Source: Tessaracoccus caeni (GTDB taxonomy: Bacteria; Actinomycetota; Actinomycetes; Propionibacteriales; Propionibacteriaceae). From it: a stretch of 64,000 nucleotides of DNA. The DNA lies in NCBI RefSeq assembly GCF_029211185.1, contig NZ_JARGDO010000002.1, positions 124,001 to 188,000 on the forward strand. Reading direction: 5' to 3'. Shown here one piece after another: positions 35,186 through 44,392 of this stretch (position 1 is the first letter of the stretch; each line of letters begins with the position of its first letter). The translations under genes and the position numbers were made by a program. The notes under the pieces were generated by a model. It ran no database searches. It had not been told where the DNA came from and saw nothing but the letters and a program-made list of their open reading frames with translations.

Positions 35186-36367
35186 GTGAATGCGGACCTG
35201 TTGAACACTCTCGTGTCCCGGATCGATGCGCAGTTGTCGGAGACGTCGTCGTTGCGGCGGATGCTCCATGCCGACCCGCACCTGAGCGGCGACGAGGGCG
35301 ACACCCGCGACGCCATGATCCAGGCGGCCGACTGGCTCGATTGGATCCCGATGGTGGAGACCGGCGCCTACGCTCGCACCGGCCCCGATGGTCCCGCCGT
35401 GGGCCTGCGCGCCGAACTCGATGCACTGCCGATCCACGAGGCCACCGGCGTCGAGTGGGCGTCCCAGCGGCGCGGCATCATGCACGCCTGCGGACACGAC
35501 GTGCACATGGCGGCCCTGTGGGCGGTGCTGTCGGCCGCACGTGGCCTGGACCTGCCCGTCGCGATGGTGCCAGTGCTCCAGCCGCGCGAGGAATCCAATC
35601 CCCCGGGCGCCACCGACGTCGTCGCCTCCGGTGTGCTGGACGACTTGGACGTCCGCGCCATGGTGGGCATCCACGTGCAGCCCCAGGTGAAGCGGGGCGT
35701 TGTCTCCAATGGCTCAGGGCCTGTGAACGCGGCCTTCGACTCCTTCGAGATCACCGTCACCGGACGCGGCGGGCACGGCGCCTACCCGCACGCCGCCGTC
35801 GACCCCATCCAGGTGCTGGCGGCCATCGTCTCCGGGCTCGGGGACATCTCAGCCCGCACGATCAACCCGATCCATCCGACGGTGGTGTCGGTCGGCATGT
35901 TCCGCGCCGGCACCGCCGCCAACGTGATCGCCGACAACGCCATGTGCCGCGGCTCGATCCGCACCTATCACGAGTCCGACCGCACCGCCCTGCACGACGC
36001 CATCGCCCGCTTCGCCGAGGGCACCGCGCTGGCCCGTGGGGCGGCGGCTACCACCCAGTTCGTCCGTGGCGGGCCTGCCCTGGTCAACGACGCGTCGATC
36101 TCATCGCGCTCCGACGCACTGCTCGTCGGGATGGGCGTGCCCGTCGCCACCACGCCGTTCCGCTCCTGCGGCTCCGACGACTTCTCCGAGTACAGCACCG
36201 TGATGCCGTCGCTGATGAGCTTCATCGGCACGGGAGCAGAAGGCGGAGTCGGCCTGCATCATGCCCAGTTCCTCCCCCGCCGCGACGCCCTCCGCCTTGC
36301 CGCCGTCACCTTGGCCACCAACTATGTCGCCGCCGCCGACACCATCCTCACCCATCACGCTCCCTGA
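35186..36367 (+). CDS. M20-family metal-dependent amidohydrolase
   Basis: 393 aa from GTG 35186. The M20D pattern of N-acyl-amino-acid or hippurate-type hydrolases is clear: AVGLRAELDALPIHEATG, metal motif MHACGHDVHMAALWA, PVLQPREESNPPGA and the lid domain FEITVTGRGGHGAYPHAAVDPI. The C-terminal metal ligand region reads LHHAQFLPRRDAL. The substrate is unknown; it could release amino acids in the cytoplasm, which would fit the neighbouring alanine dehydrogenase. Confidence 0.88.
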   Translation: MNADLLNTLVSRIDAQLSETSSLRRMLHADPHLSGDEGDTRDAMIQAADWLDWIPMVETGAYARTGPDGPAVGLRAELDALPIHEATGVEWASQRRGIMHACGHDVHMAALWAVLSAARGLDLPVAMVPVLQPREESNPPGATDVVASGVLDDLDVRAMVGIHVQPQVKRGVVSNGSGPVNAAFDSFEITVTGRGGHGAYPHAAVDPIQVLAAIVSGLGDISARTINPIHPTVVSVGMFRAGTAANVIADNAMCRGSIRTYHESDRTALHDAIARFAEGTALARGAAATTQFVRGGPALVNDASISSRSDALLVGMGVPVATTPFRSCGSDDFSEYSTVMPSLMSFIGTGAEGGVGLHHAQFLPRRDALRLAAVTLATNYVAAADTILTHHAP

Positions 36368-36582
36368 CGTACTGAGGCGCACGCCGAGGCGCTCGGACCT
36401 CGTTCCTCCGCACCCGGAGCGAGTCCCCAGGCAGTGAGCGCTACCGTGTCTGGGGACTGATGGCTGGGTTGCTAGGCGACGTCCCGCTCTCCTCGAGGCT
36501 CGGCCGCAGGCGGCCTCGCACCTCGAAGAGCGTCAACTACCCCTAGGATTGTTCGGGCTCGAAAAGAAGTGGAGTGGGCGGC
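36368..36582. repeat. Intergenic region with dispersed palindrome (36485-36532)
   Basis: The 215 bp between the M20 and MFS genes hold a degenerate partial copy (about 36376-36421, with GACCTCGTTCCTCCGCAC) and a complete palindrome CGCTCTCCTCGAGGCTCGG / CGCACCTCGAAGAGCG at 36485-36532. A TAGGAT box at 36544 is a likely -10 of the MFS gene. Confidence 0.75.
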
Positions 36583-37782
36583 GTGAGTGAGACCATCGGG
36601 CAAGAGCGTGCCATCAAAGCGCGCAATGGACTGTTCGCGGCGTTCGCGATCAACGGGTTCGCGTTCGCGACGTGGATGTCGCGCATCCCCGACGTGAAGG
36701 ATGCGCTGAACGTCACTCCCGGACAGCTGAGCTTGCTGCTGCTGTCCATCTCCGTGGGCGCCCTCACCAGCCTTCCGCTCGCCGGGCGGATCTGCAACAA
36801 GATCGGCGCGAAGAACACTGTCCGGCTGGGCATGGCGTTCTTCGTCCCTGGCGTGCTCTGGGCTGCGGCAGCCGTGACCTTCAGCACGTCGTTGTACCTG
36901 GCCATCCCAGGGCTGTTCCTCGTCGGGCTCGGCAACGGCTCTTGGGACGTGGCGCAGAACGTCGAGGGCACCATCGTCGAGCGCGGCGTCGGGCGGGCGA
37001 TCATGCCGTGGTTCCACGCGGCATTCAGCGGCGGCACCGTGCTCGGAGCGCTGATCGGCGCCGGCATCGTCGCACTGCGGGTGCCGATCATCACGCACAT
37101 CGCCGTAGTGGCCGTCATCGTCGTGGCGGTGACCATCTGGGGCACCAGCACCTTCCTCTCCCAGTCGGGAGAACCCGTCGACGGAGCCCACGACGAAGGC
37201 GCGGGTTCGCGGGGCCAAGGCTCGGCGTGGTTGGAGCCCCGCACGCTCCTGATCGGTCTCATGGTGCTGGCCGCCGCCTTCGCGGAGGGCACCGCGAACG
37301 ACTGGATGGCGGTCGCCTTCGTCGACGGACACGGCGTCGACAACGCCATGGGCGTCGTCGGACTGGCCGTCTTCCTCGCCTTCATGACGCTCGGTCGCAT
37401 CCTCGGCACCCAGCTGCTGGACAACTACGGCCGGGTCATCGTGCTGCGCATCATGTTCGGGCTGTCCCTGATTGGCTGCCTCATGGTGGTGTACGGAAAC
37501 ACCTGGCTGGCCTTCATCGGCGCCGCCATCTGGGGCGTCGGAGCCAGCCTCGGCTTCCCCGTCGGCATGTCCGCCGCCGCCGACGACCCCGCCCGCGCGC
37601 CCCTGCGGATCAGCGTCGTCTCCACCATCGGCTACGGCGCCTTCCTCGGCGGCCCGCCGCTGCTCGGCTTCCTCGGCGACCACATCGGCGTGCTGAACGC
37701 CTTGCTGGCCGTAGGCGCCATCTCTGTCGTCGCCCTGTTCGTCGTCCCGGCCGCCAAGGAACCGGAACTCCCCGCTCTTTGA
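36583..37782 (+). CDS. MFS transporter (YbjJ-like)
   Basis: 399 aa with 12 predicted membrane helices. GTG 36583 is preferred because AAGAAGTGGAG sits 8 nt upstream; an in-frame GTG at 36574 is the alternative. N-terminal half AAFAINGFAFATWMSRIPDVKDALNVT and GLGNGSWDVAQNVEG; C-terminal half AEGTANDWMAVAFVDGHGV, a feature of the YbjJ/FucP-like group. The substrate is unknown. The last codons and the TGA stop lie in a partial dispersed palindrome (CGCTCTTTGAGG). Confidence 0.85.
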   Translation: MSETIGQERAIKARNGLFAAFAINGFAFATWMSRIPDVKDALNVTPGQLSLLLLSISVGALTSLPLAGRICNKIGAKNTVRLGMAFFVPGVLWAAAAVTFSTSLYLAIPGLFLVGLGNGSWDVAQNVEGTIVERGVGRAIMPWFHAAFSGGTVLGALIGAGIVALRVPIITHIAVVAVIVVAVTIWGTSTFLSQSGEPVDGAHDEGAGSRGQGSAWLEPRTLLIGLMVLAAAFAEGTANDWMAVAFVDGHGVDNAMGVVGLAVFLAFMTLGRILGTQLLDNYGRVIVLRIMFGLSLIGCLMVVYGNTWLAFIGAAIWGVGASLGFPVGMSAAADDPARAPLRISVVSTIGYGAFLGGPPLLGFLGDHIGVLNALLAVGAISVVALFVVPAAKEPELPAL

Positions 37783-37798
37783 GGTGTGTGGCACAGCG

Positions 37799-37910
37799 GA
37801 CCCCATCCGCACCACGACGACCGCAGCCATGGTTCCCGACCACAAGTCCCCTGGCTCCGTCACGCTCTCCTCGAGGCTCGGCCGCGAGCGGCCTCGCACC
37901 TCGACGAGCG
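37799..37910. repeat. Composite dispersed element downstream of the MFS gene
   Basis: ACCCCATCCGCACCACGACG starts the element and the palindrome CGCTCTCCTCGAGGCTCGG / CGCACCTCGACGAGCG (37863-37910) ends it. A partial reverse copy (CGCTCTTTGAGGTGTGTGG) at 37773-37791 lies just before it, over the MFS stop codon. Confidence 0.82.
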
Positions 37911-37912
37911 CG

Positions 37913-37952
37913 AAAGAGGGAGGGCCCGGACGAGTCCGGGCCCTCCCTCTTT
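37913..37952. terminator. Strong bidirectional terminator between MFS gene and ptsI
   Basis: AAAGAGGGAGGGCCCGGAC pairs perfectly with GTCCGGGCCCTCCCTCTTT (19 bp) around GA. A-tract and T-tract ends make it suitable for both convergent genes. Confidence 0.93.
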
Positions 37953-37964
37953 GTCAGGTGCTAC

Positions 37965-39662
37965 TCAGAGCAGGTCGAGCAACAGCGGGTCGACGATCTG
38001 CAGGACCGCAGCCTTCGCGTCCGCCGCGGTGGGTGCGGCGACAGCGTAGGCGGCCATCTGCTGGCAGGTGCCGAAGTCGTGCATCCGCAGGGCGGCACGC
38101 ACGGCGTTGACCTTCGTCGGGGCCATCGACAGCGACGTGACGCCGAGGCCGACGAGGACGAGAGCGAGCAGCGGATCGCCACCGGCCTCGCCACAGACAC
38201 CGACCGGCTTCCCGGTCGCGACGCCGCCCTTGCAGGTCTCGCGGACCAGCTGCAGCAGCGCGGGCTGCCACGGGCTCAGCAGCGGGGCGAGCTCGCCCTG
38301 CATGCGGTCGGCCGCCATGGTGTACTGCGACAGGTCGTTGGTGCCGATCGAGGCGAAGTCGGCGACGGACAGCAGGTGCTCGGAGCGCAGCGCGGCGGCC
38401 GGCACCTCCACCATGATGCCCACCGTCGGCAGGCCGGCGGCCCGTGCCTTGTCGATGAACCAGTTGGCCTCGTCCATGGTGGCGACCATCGGAGCCATCA
38501 CACGAAGATCCGAGGTGCCGCCGGTGGCCTGGTAGGCCGCGGAGAGCGCCTGGAGCTGGGTGTCGATCAGATCCTCGCGCACCATGTTGAGACGAAGACC
38601 ACGGATACCGAGGGCCGGGTTCTCCTCTTCGCCGAGATCGGCGAAGGCGAGCGGCTTGTCGGCGCCGGCGTCCATGGTGCGCACCACGACGCGCCGATCG
38701 CCGAAGGCCTTCAGCACGGTGGTGTAGGTCTCGGTCTGCTCCTCGAGGCTGGGGGCGTCGTCGCGCTCCAAGAACAGGAACTCGGTGCGGAACAGGCCCG
38801 AACCCTCGAGGTCGAAGGCGGCTGCCTTGATCGCGTCATCGGGAGTGCCGATGTTGGCGAGCAGCTTGATCTTCACACCATCGCGCGTGGCGCCCTCGCC
38901 GGAAGAACCGGCCAGTGCGGCAGCGCGGCGACGCGAACGCTCCGCCAGCTGCTCCACGTCCTCGTCGGTGGGGTGGACGATGACCTCGCCGACGCCGCCG
39001 TCGAGGGCGACGACCGTGCCCTCCTCGACCGAGTCGAGGATGCCGGACACCTTGACCGCGGCCGGGATGCCGAGCTGGGCCGCGAGGATCGCGGTGTGGC
39101 TCGTCGGGCCGCCGGCCTCGGTGAGAATGCCGAGGCAGGTGTCGGGCGACAGGGTGGCGGTCTCGTCCGGTGCGAGGTCGAGAGCGATCAGCACCGTCGG
39201 GACGCTGAACTCGGGCACGCCGGGGGCCGGCACGCCGCGCAGCTCGCAGATCAGGCGATCGCGCACGTCGTACAGGTCGGTGGCACGCTCGGCCATGTAG
39301 CCGCCCAGCGACTTCATCATCTCGGCGTACTGGCCGACCGCCTCATGGACGGCCTTGGTGACACCGGTGCCCTTGGCGAGCTCCTTGTTGATCGCCTTGG
39401 CCAGGCCACGGTCGCCGGCCAGCTGGGCCGTCGCCTTGAGGATAGGCGCGGCTTTCTCCGACGCGGTGTCGGCGCGAGCGGTGAGGTTGGCGACGACGGC
39501 TTTGGTGGCCTCGGCGACACGCTCGCCGGCGGCCGCCGCGTCAGTGGTGGCGGGCTCGTCGGTGTCGACACCGGGAGCCGAGCGCACCACCGCGACGGGA
39601 CCGGACGCGGTGCCGGCCGAGACGCCGATCCCGTGCAGGATCTTGCGGGTGTTGTCAGTCAT
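37965..39662 (-). CDS. ptsI: PTS enzyme I (phosphoenolpyruvate-protein phosphotransferase)
   Basis: 565 aa, full length. It takes phosphate from phosphoenolpyruvate and passes it to HPr. The active-site His lies in LTEAGGPTSHTAILAAQLGIPA; the PEP-binding domain shows EGSGLFRTEFLFLERD, VVVRTMDAGADKPL, FASIGTNDLSQYTMAADRM and VCGEAGGDPLLALVLVGLG. It is downstream of ptsH with a 27-nt gap, same strand, one operon. Together with EIIBCA it makes a complete sugar PTS in this window. Confidence 0.97.
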   Translation of the reverse strand: MTDNTRKILHGIGVSAGTASGPVAVVRSAPGVDTDEPATTDAAAAGERVAEATKAVVANLTARADTASEKAAPILKATAQLAGDRGLAKAINKELAKGTGVTKAVHEAVGQYAEMMKSLGGYMAERATDLYDVRDRLICELRGVPAPGVPEFSVPTVLIALDLAPDETATLSPDTCLGILTEAGGPTSHTAILAAQLGIPAAVKVSGILDSVEEGTVVALDGGVGEVIVHPTDEDVEQLAERSRRRAAALAGSSGEGATRDGVKIKLLANIGTPDDAIKAAAFDLEGSGLFRTEFLFLERDDAPSLEEQTETYTTVLKAFGDRRVVVRTMDAGADKPLAFADLGEEENPALGIRGLRLNMVREDLIDTQLQALSAAYQATGGTSDLRVMAPMVATMDEANWFIDKARAAGLPTVGIMVEVPAAALRSEHLLSVADFASIGTNDLSQYTMAADRMQGELAPLLSPWQPALLQLVRETCKGGVATGKPVGVCGEAGGDPLLALVLVGLGVTSLSMAPTKVNAVRAALRMHDFGTCQQMAAYAVAAPTAADAKAAVLQIVDPLLLDLL

Positions 39663-39689
39663 GAATCGAGTACTCCGGATCGACGCGGA

Positions 39690-39956
39690 TCAGGCGTCGA
39701 GGTCGGTCTCGAGCAGCTCGACGAGCTTCGCGAGAGCCTCGTCGGCACCCTCGCCCTCGGCGGACAGGGTGACCACGTCGCCGTTCTTGGCGCCCAGGGT
39801 CATGACCTCGAGGATGCTCGCGGCGTCCACGGCCTCGCCGTCGCCCAGTGCGATGGTGATGTCGAGGCCGGTCTCGCCGGCAGCAGCGGCGAAGATCGAA
39901 GCGGGACGGGCATGCAGGCCGACGGAGGAGCCGATGGTGGCGGTGCGAGTGGACAT
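39690..39956 (-). CDS. ptsH: PTS phosphocarrier protein HPr
   Basis: 88 aa. ATG 39954-39956 follows AAAGGA; 13 extra upstream codons in the open frame are not used. The phosphorylation site His15 is in SVGLHARPASIF. A Ser at position 47 (AASILEVMTLG) matches the regulatory serine of Firmicute HPr, but no HPr kinase is seen here and actinobacteria normally lack it. First gene of the ptsH-ptsI operon. Confidence 0.96.
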   Translation of the reverse strand: MSTRTATIGSSVGLHARPASIFAAAAGETGLDITIALGDGEAVDAASILEVMTLGAKNGDVVTLSAEGEGADEALAKLVELLETDLDA

Positions 39957-40049
39957 ATGTGTTCCTTTCGGTATGTTGCCCCGGTGGGCTTTCAACGTTG
40001 AGGCCTGCTTTGGCCTCGATTGTTGTCAGGTTCTGAGGGTGAGCCTAGC

Positions 40050-40080
40050 GGGGGTGGCAAGCCTGTGACCGGCCACCCCC
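40050..40080 (-). terminator. Hairpin at the end of the EIIBCA gene
   Basis: GGGGGTGGC and GCCACCCCC pair around a 13-nt loop between the EIIBCA stop and the ptsH leader. There is no U tract, so the role is uncertain. Confidence 0.5.
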
Positions 40081-40107
40081 GATTTTGGATACTTGACTAT
40101 TACTGGA

Positions 40108-42213
40108 CTACTTGGTGATCCCGACGATCTCGTCGCCGATCGAGGCGCTCTGGCCCGTCTTCGGCTCCACGGCGGCGAGCTTCTTGGTGTTGGTCACCAC
40201 GACGATCGTCGTGGTGGGGTAGCCGGCCTCGTTGATGATGCCGAGATCGGCGTCGACCAGCGGATCTCCGGCCGCGACGCGATCGCCCTTGGCGACGTGC
40301 ACGGTGAAGCCCCTGCCGTCGAGCTTCACGGTGTCGATGCCGACGTGCACCAGCACCTCGACCCCGTCGTCGCTCTTGATACCGAAGGCGTGACCGGTAC
40401 CCGCCACCATGGTGAGGGTGCCCGCCAGCGGCGAGACGACCTTTCCATCGGTCGGCTTCACCGCGACACCCTGGCCGAGGGCCCGAGACGCGAACACGGC
40501 GTCGCCGCAGTCGTCCAGGGAGATGACCTCGCCGTTCATGGGCGACACGATCGCCGTGGTGGGGTCGGCATCGAGGACGGCGACGGCGGCAGCTGCCGGA
40601 GCAGCGGCGGTCGCGGTGGCGGCTGCCACCGGAGCAGCAGCGGCAACCGGAGCGGACGGCCGACCGGAAGCGGCAGCCTCGGCGGCATCGCGCTGGGCCC
40701 GGAAGGCGGCCTTCTCATCGGCGGTGCGGTAGTCGCTGAACAGGATGACGAAGAACGCCACGAAGAACGCCCCGGCGATCGCGATGACGTACAGGAACAC
40801 CGGCGTGAAGATCGGGATGGTGAGCAGCGAGGTGAAGGCGAAGGTGTTGGCCAGGACACCGTCGGTCTTCAGCAGCCAGGAGCCGACGGCGATGATCAGA
40901 CCACCGGTGAAGCAGCCCACCAGCATGCGCGGGTAGATCCGCTTGAAGCGCAGGTGGATGCCGTAGAGGGATGGTTCGGAGATGCCGCCCAGCAAGCCGG
41001 CTGCCAACGCACCCGTCGCCGTTTGCCGCATTTCCTTGTCGCGCTCTCGCATCGAGATCACCAGGACGGCCGCGGTGGCGCCGAAGCAGGCGAAGTTCCA
41101 TGCGCCCATGGGGCCCTGGATGAAGTCCCAGCCGACGGTGGAGATGTTGGCCAGCATGATGGCGTTGAGCGGCCAGTGCAGACCGAGCGGCACCAGGAAC
41201 GGGTACAGCATGGGGATGAAGAGGGCGAAGATGAAGGGCGCGGTGGTGTTCAGCCACGACAAGCCCTGACCCAGCGTGGTGCCGATCCAGATGCCCAGCG
41301 GGCCGATCAGGAAGGCGGAGACCGGAACCATGACCACCATCGAGATGAACGGCACGAAGACCAGGTGCACGTTCTCGGGGATGATGCGCTGCGCGAGCTT
41401 GTAGACGATGGCCAGCACAGCGACCATGAGCAGCGGCACGAACACCGCGCCGGAGTAGTCGTTCAACGGCATCGGGATGCCGAAGACGGTGGCGGTACAG
41501 GCCGGCGCCGCGCCCTCGATCACGTTGGGCACACAGACGGTGCTGCTCACCGACTCGGGGTTGGACAGCCTGACGAATTCCGGCGTCATGAGCGCCGCCA
41601 TGACGCTGAATCCCACCCAGGGATCGATGTTGAGGGCCTTCGAAGCGTTGTAGGCCACCGCGAGCGGCAGGAAGAAGAACACCGAACGCCAGATGGTGTT
41701 GATGAAGATCCAGCCTGCCGACAGCGGCTCGTTGATCTCGCGGAAGTCGATGTAGCCCAGGGCGTCGAGGACGGCCATGAAGGCGATCACCAGCGACGCG
41801 CCCAGCAGCACGCCAAGGAGGGGCCGGAAGCTGTTGGACAGGTACTCGAAGAAGGCGTCGAGCCAGGCGTTCTTGCCACGGGCCTTGGCGCGCGCCGCAG
41901 CCTTGACGTCGGCGTCGCTCTGGCCGCCACCGCCGCCGGCGCCGCCACCGGACATCGACGGAAGGTTCTGGATGTCGGTGAACATGCCCTGCACGGCACC
42001 GCCGATGATGATCTGGAAGCGGTCGCCGCTCTGCGGCACCGATCCCATCACGCCAGGGATCGCGTCGACCACGCTCTGGTCGACGACGGACGCGTCGTTG
42101 AGTTCGAACCTCAATCGCGTCGCGCAGTGGGTGAGACTGCTGATGTTTCCGGGGCCGCCTACGGCGTCAACGATCTGTTGCGCCGGCGACGCTCCGCTGG
42201 GGGTGGACGTCAT
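40108..42213 (-). CDS. PTS sugar permease EIIBCA (beta-glucoside family)
   Basis: 701 aa with domain order B-C-A, as in BglF and similar glucoside or trehalose permeases. EIIB: phospho-Cys30 in LTHCATRLRFELND. A Gly-rich linker (~90-100) leads to the EIIC membrane domain (~115-510) with GGISEPSLYGIHLRFKRIYP. An Ala/Pro-rich linker precedes EIIA (~560-701) with the phospho-His in EVLVHVGIDTVKLDG. AGGAGG precedes the ATG. It transports and phosphorylates a sugar, receiving phosphate from HPr coded just downstream. The exact sugar is not clear, and no LicT-type antiterminator or glycosidase is adjacent. Confidence 0.93.
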   Translation of the reverse strand: MTSTPSGASPAQQIVDAVGGPGNISSLTHCATRLRFELNDASVVDQSVVDAIPGVMGSVPQSGDRFQIIIGGAVQGMFTDIQNLPSMSGGGAGGGGGQSDADVKAAARAKARGKNAWLDAFFEYLSNSFRPLLGVLLGASLVIAFMAVLDALGYIDFREINEPLSAGWIFINTIWRSVFFFLPLAVAYNASKALNIDPWVGFSVMAALMTPEFVRLSNPESVSSTVCVPNVIEGAAPACTATVFGIPMPLNDYSGAVFVPLLMVAVLAIVYKLAQRIIPENVHLVFVPFISMVVMVPVSAFLIGPLGIWIGTTLGQGLSWLNTTAPFIFALFIPMLYPFLVPLGLHWPLNAIMLANISTVGWDFIQGPMGAWNFACFGATAAVLVISMRERDKEMRQTATGALAAGLLGGISEPSLYGIHLRFKRIYPRMLVGCFTGGLIIAVGSWLLKTDGVLANTFAFTSLLTIPIFTPVFLYVIAIAGAFFVAFFVILFSDYRTADEKAAFRAQRDAAEAAASGRPSAPVAAAAPVAAATATAAAPAAAAVAVLDADPTTAIVSPMNGEVISLDDCGDAVFASRALGQGVAVKPTDGKVVSPLAGTLTMVAGTGHAFGIKSDDGVEVLVHVGIDTVKLDGRGFTVHVAKGDRVAAGDPLVDADLGIINEAGYPTTTIVVVTNTKKLAAVEPKTGQSASIGDEIVGITK

Positions 42214-42448
42214 CTTTCCTCCTACTCGCAGGATTCAGGGCACCTGGGGAAGTAGCGAGCCCTGAGTGCGCGGAGCCACGGAGAGTTGTGCCGGCAGGCG
42301 ACGCTCTCCTGGCCGCGCTCGGTGTGAGAGTAACATGCAGCCCGGCTCCTGGGCAGGGGGTCGACGGGTTCCGCCCATATACCTCCCCTTGGCATCCTCC
42401 TCTTCCGCGACCGCTACCATTGGTAGTAGTCACCGGATGAGGGCTGCA

Positions 42449-43993
42449 ATGAAAGACCAACTGGCGAAGCTGCGGGAGAAACGGCAACGCGCGCTGGAAG
42501 GAGGCGGCCCGGCGCGCATCGACGCACAGCACGCCAAGGGCAAGCTGACGGCACGGGAACGACTGGCGATCCTGCTCGACGAAGCCTCCTTCCAAGAGCT
42601 GGGCGCGCTGGCCACCCACCAGAGCACCGACTTCGGCATGGCGGAGCGACGCTATCCCGGCGACGGCGTGATCACGGGCTTCGGCAAGATCCAAGGGCGC
42701 CGGGTGGCCGTCTACGCCCAGGACTTCACCGTGCTGGGCGGCTCGTTCTCCGAGGTGCAGTCGAACAAGATCTCGCGCATCCAGGATCTGGCCATCGAGG
42801 CCGGCATCCCGCTGATCGGGCTGAACGACTCCGGCGGCGCCCGCGTCCAAGAGGGCATCCGCTCGCTGGCCGCCTACGGCGAGGTGTTCATGCGCAATGT
42901 GAAGGCCTCCGGCGTGATCCCGCAGATCTCCCTGATCATGGGTCCGTGCGCCGGCGGCGCCGTCTACTCCCCCGCCCTCACCGACATCACGATCATGGTG
43001 GACCAGACGTCCAACATGTTCCTGACAGGCCCCGAGATCATCAAGACGGTCACCGGCGAGGAGGTCTCCGCGGAGGAACTGGGCGGGGCGCAGGTACACA
43101 ACGCGGCGTCCGGCGTCGCGCAGCTGATCGCCGACGATGAGCAGCACGCGCTGAGCCTCACCAAGGCACTCCTGGCATACCTGCCGCAGAACAATGCCGA
43201 GGATCCGCCGCCCCTGGAGCCCTACGATCCCGCCGACCGGATGGATGAGGCGCTCAATTCGCTGATCCCCACCGACGACCGGGCGGCCTACGATGCGCGC
43301 CAGATGCTGGAGCTGATCTTCGACCGCGGATCCCTCTTCGAGCTGCATCAGGACTGGGCGCCCAACGCACTGGTGGGCTTCGCCCGCCTCGACGGCATGA
43401 GCGTCGGCTTCGTCGCGAATCAGCCGCAGGTGCTCTCCGGCTGCCTCGACATCGACGCCTCCGACAAGATCGCCCGCCACATCACGCTGTGCGACCAGTT
43501 CAACATCCCGCTGATCACCTTCGTCGATTGCCCGGGGTACCTGCCCGGCGTCGAACAGGAGCACCGCGGGGTGATCCGGCACGGCGCCAAGATCATCTAC
43601 GCCTACTGCCAGGCGACGGTGCCCAAGATCTCCATCGTGACCCGCAAGGCGATGGGCGGCTCGTACGTCGCACTCAGCTCCAAGCAGATGAACAACGACG
43701 TCGCCTACGCCTGGCCCACCGCCCAGATCGCGGTGATGGGGGCCGAAGGCGCGGCCCGCCTGCTGCATCGGCGCGCGATCGCCGCGGCCGACGATCCGGC
43801 GGAAGAGGAGGCCCGGTTCGTCGCCGACTACAAGGAGCGGTTCTTCAACCCCTACGAGGCGGCCGACGTCGGCCAGATCGACGAGGTGATCGAGCCTCGC
43901 GAGACCAGGCCCCGGCTGATCCGGGCGCTCGAGGTGCTGCGCACCAAGGTGAGCGTCGGGGTGCCAAAGAAGCACGGCCTCTTCCCGGTGTGA
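42449..43993 (+). CDS. mmdA: Acyl-CoA decarboxylase/carboxyltransferase alpha subunit (methylmalonyl-CoA type)
   Basis: 514 aa. ATG 42449 has GAGGG 5 nt upstream; ATG 42437 is an in-frame alternative. It is a biotin-dependent carboxyltransferase of the propionyl-CoA carboxylase beta / MmdA / 12S transcarboxylase family: N domain with RIDAQHAKGKLTARERLAIL and GLNDSGGARVQEGI; C domain with FVDCPGYLPGVEQEHRGVIR and RKAMGGSYVALSSKQMNNDV. It should move CO2 from (S)-methylmalonyl-CoA to biotin on MmdC. Neighbours in order are the delta, biotin-carrier and beta subunits, which indicate a Na+-pumping decarboxylase rather than a carboxylase. A small TACCA-T-TGGTA palindrome is at 42415. Confidence 0.92.
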   Translation: MKDQLAKLREKRQRALEGGGPARIDAQHAKGKLTARERLAILLDEASFQELGALATHQSTDFGMAERRYPGDGVITGFGKIQGRRVAVYAQDFTVLGGSFSEVQSNKISRIQDLAIEAGIPLIGLNDSGGARVQEGIRSLAAYGEVFMRNVKASGVIPQISLIMGPCAGGAVYSPALTDITIMVDQTSNMFLTGPEIIKTVTGEEVSAEELGGAQVHNAASGVAQLIADDEQHALSLTKALLAYLPQNNAEDPPPLEPYDPADRMDEALNSLIPTDDRAAYDARQMLELIFDRGSLFELHQDWAPNALVGFARLDGMSVGFVANQPQVLSGCLDIDASDKIARHITLCDQFNIPLITFVDCPGYLPGVEQEHRGVIRHGAKIIYAYCQATVPKISIVTRKAMGGSYVALSSKQMNNDVAYAWPTAQIAVMGAEGAARLLHRRAIAAADDPAEEEARFVADYKERFFNPYEAADVGQIDEVIEPRETRPRLIRALEVLRTKVSVGVPKKHGLFPV

Positions 43994-44003
43994 GCGTGAC
44001 ACG

Positions 44004-44390
44004 ATGACGACGGCGGATCTCACCTGGGGGCTCACCATGATGGCGGTGGGCATGGGCGCGGTGTTCGCGCTGCTCGCCGTGCTGATGCTGCTGCTGATCG
44101 GGATCGGCCGGCTCGACCGTCCCGCCCGGGGGCACCGCAAGGCCGCACCACCCGCCGATGCCCCGCCTAGCGAGCCCGCACCGTCGGCCCCGGAGGTGCG
44201 GATCCTCGCCGACGGCCTCACCGACGACCAGGTGGCCGCGATCACCGTCGCCGTGTTCACCCACGCGGAGCAGCGACGACGCCAAGCCGCCCCCGAGACC
44301 CGCACCCACGCGCCCGGCAGCCAGCTGTTCGCCAGCCGCTGGCTCTCCGTCGGGCGCGCCCACCAGACCAACCCCTTCCGCAGGAGGTAG
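44004..44390 (+). CDS. mmdD: Decarboxylase sodium pump small (gamma/delta) subunit, OadG-like
   Basis: 128 aa. One membrane helix near the N-terminus (about 8-34: LTMMAVGMGAVFALLAVLML) and an Ala/Pro linker are typical of OadG/MmdD. The conserved tail of the family is partly visible in DDQVAAITVAVFTHAEQRR and the final WLSVGRAHQTNPFRRR. It joins the alpha subunit to the membrane beta subunit. It begins 10 nt after mmdA. The family is short and variable, so the assignment leans on context. Confidence 0.8.
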   Translation: MTTADLTWGLTMMAVGMGAVFALLAVLMLLLIGIGRLDRPARGHRKAAPPADAPPSEPAPSAPEVRILADGLTDDQVAAITVAVFTHAEQRRRQAAPETRTHAPGSQLFASRWLSVGRAHQTNPFRRR

Positions 44391-44392
44391 GG

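Noticed and set aside
36672-40001. Very long plus-strand open frame (over 1100 codons) across 36.7-40 kb
   Set aside because: It covers an MFS gene in another frame and lies opposite ptsI and ptsH, which have intact motifs. High GC makes such shadow frames common; its translation has no known domain.
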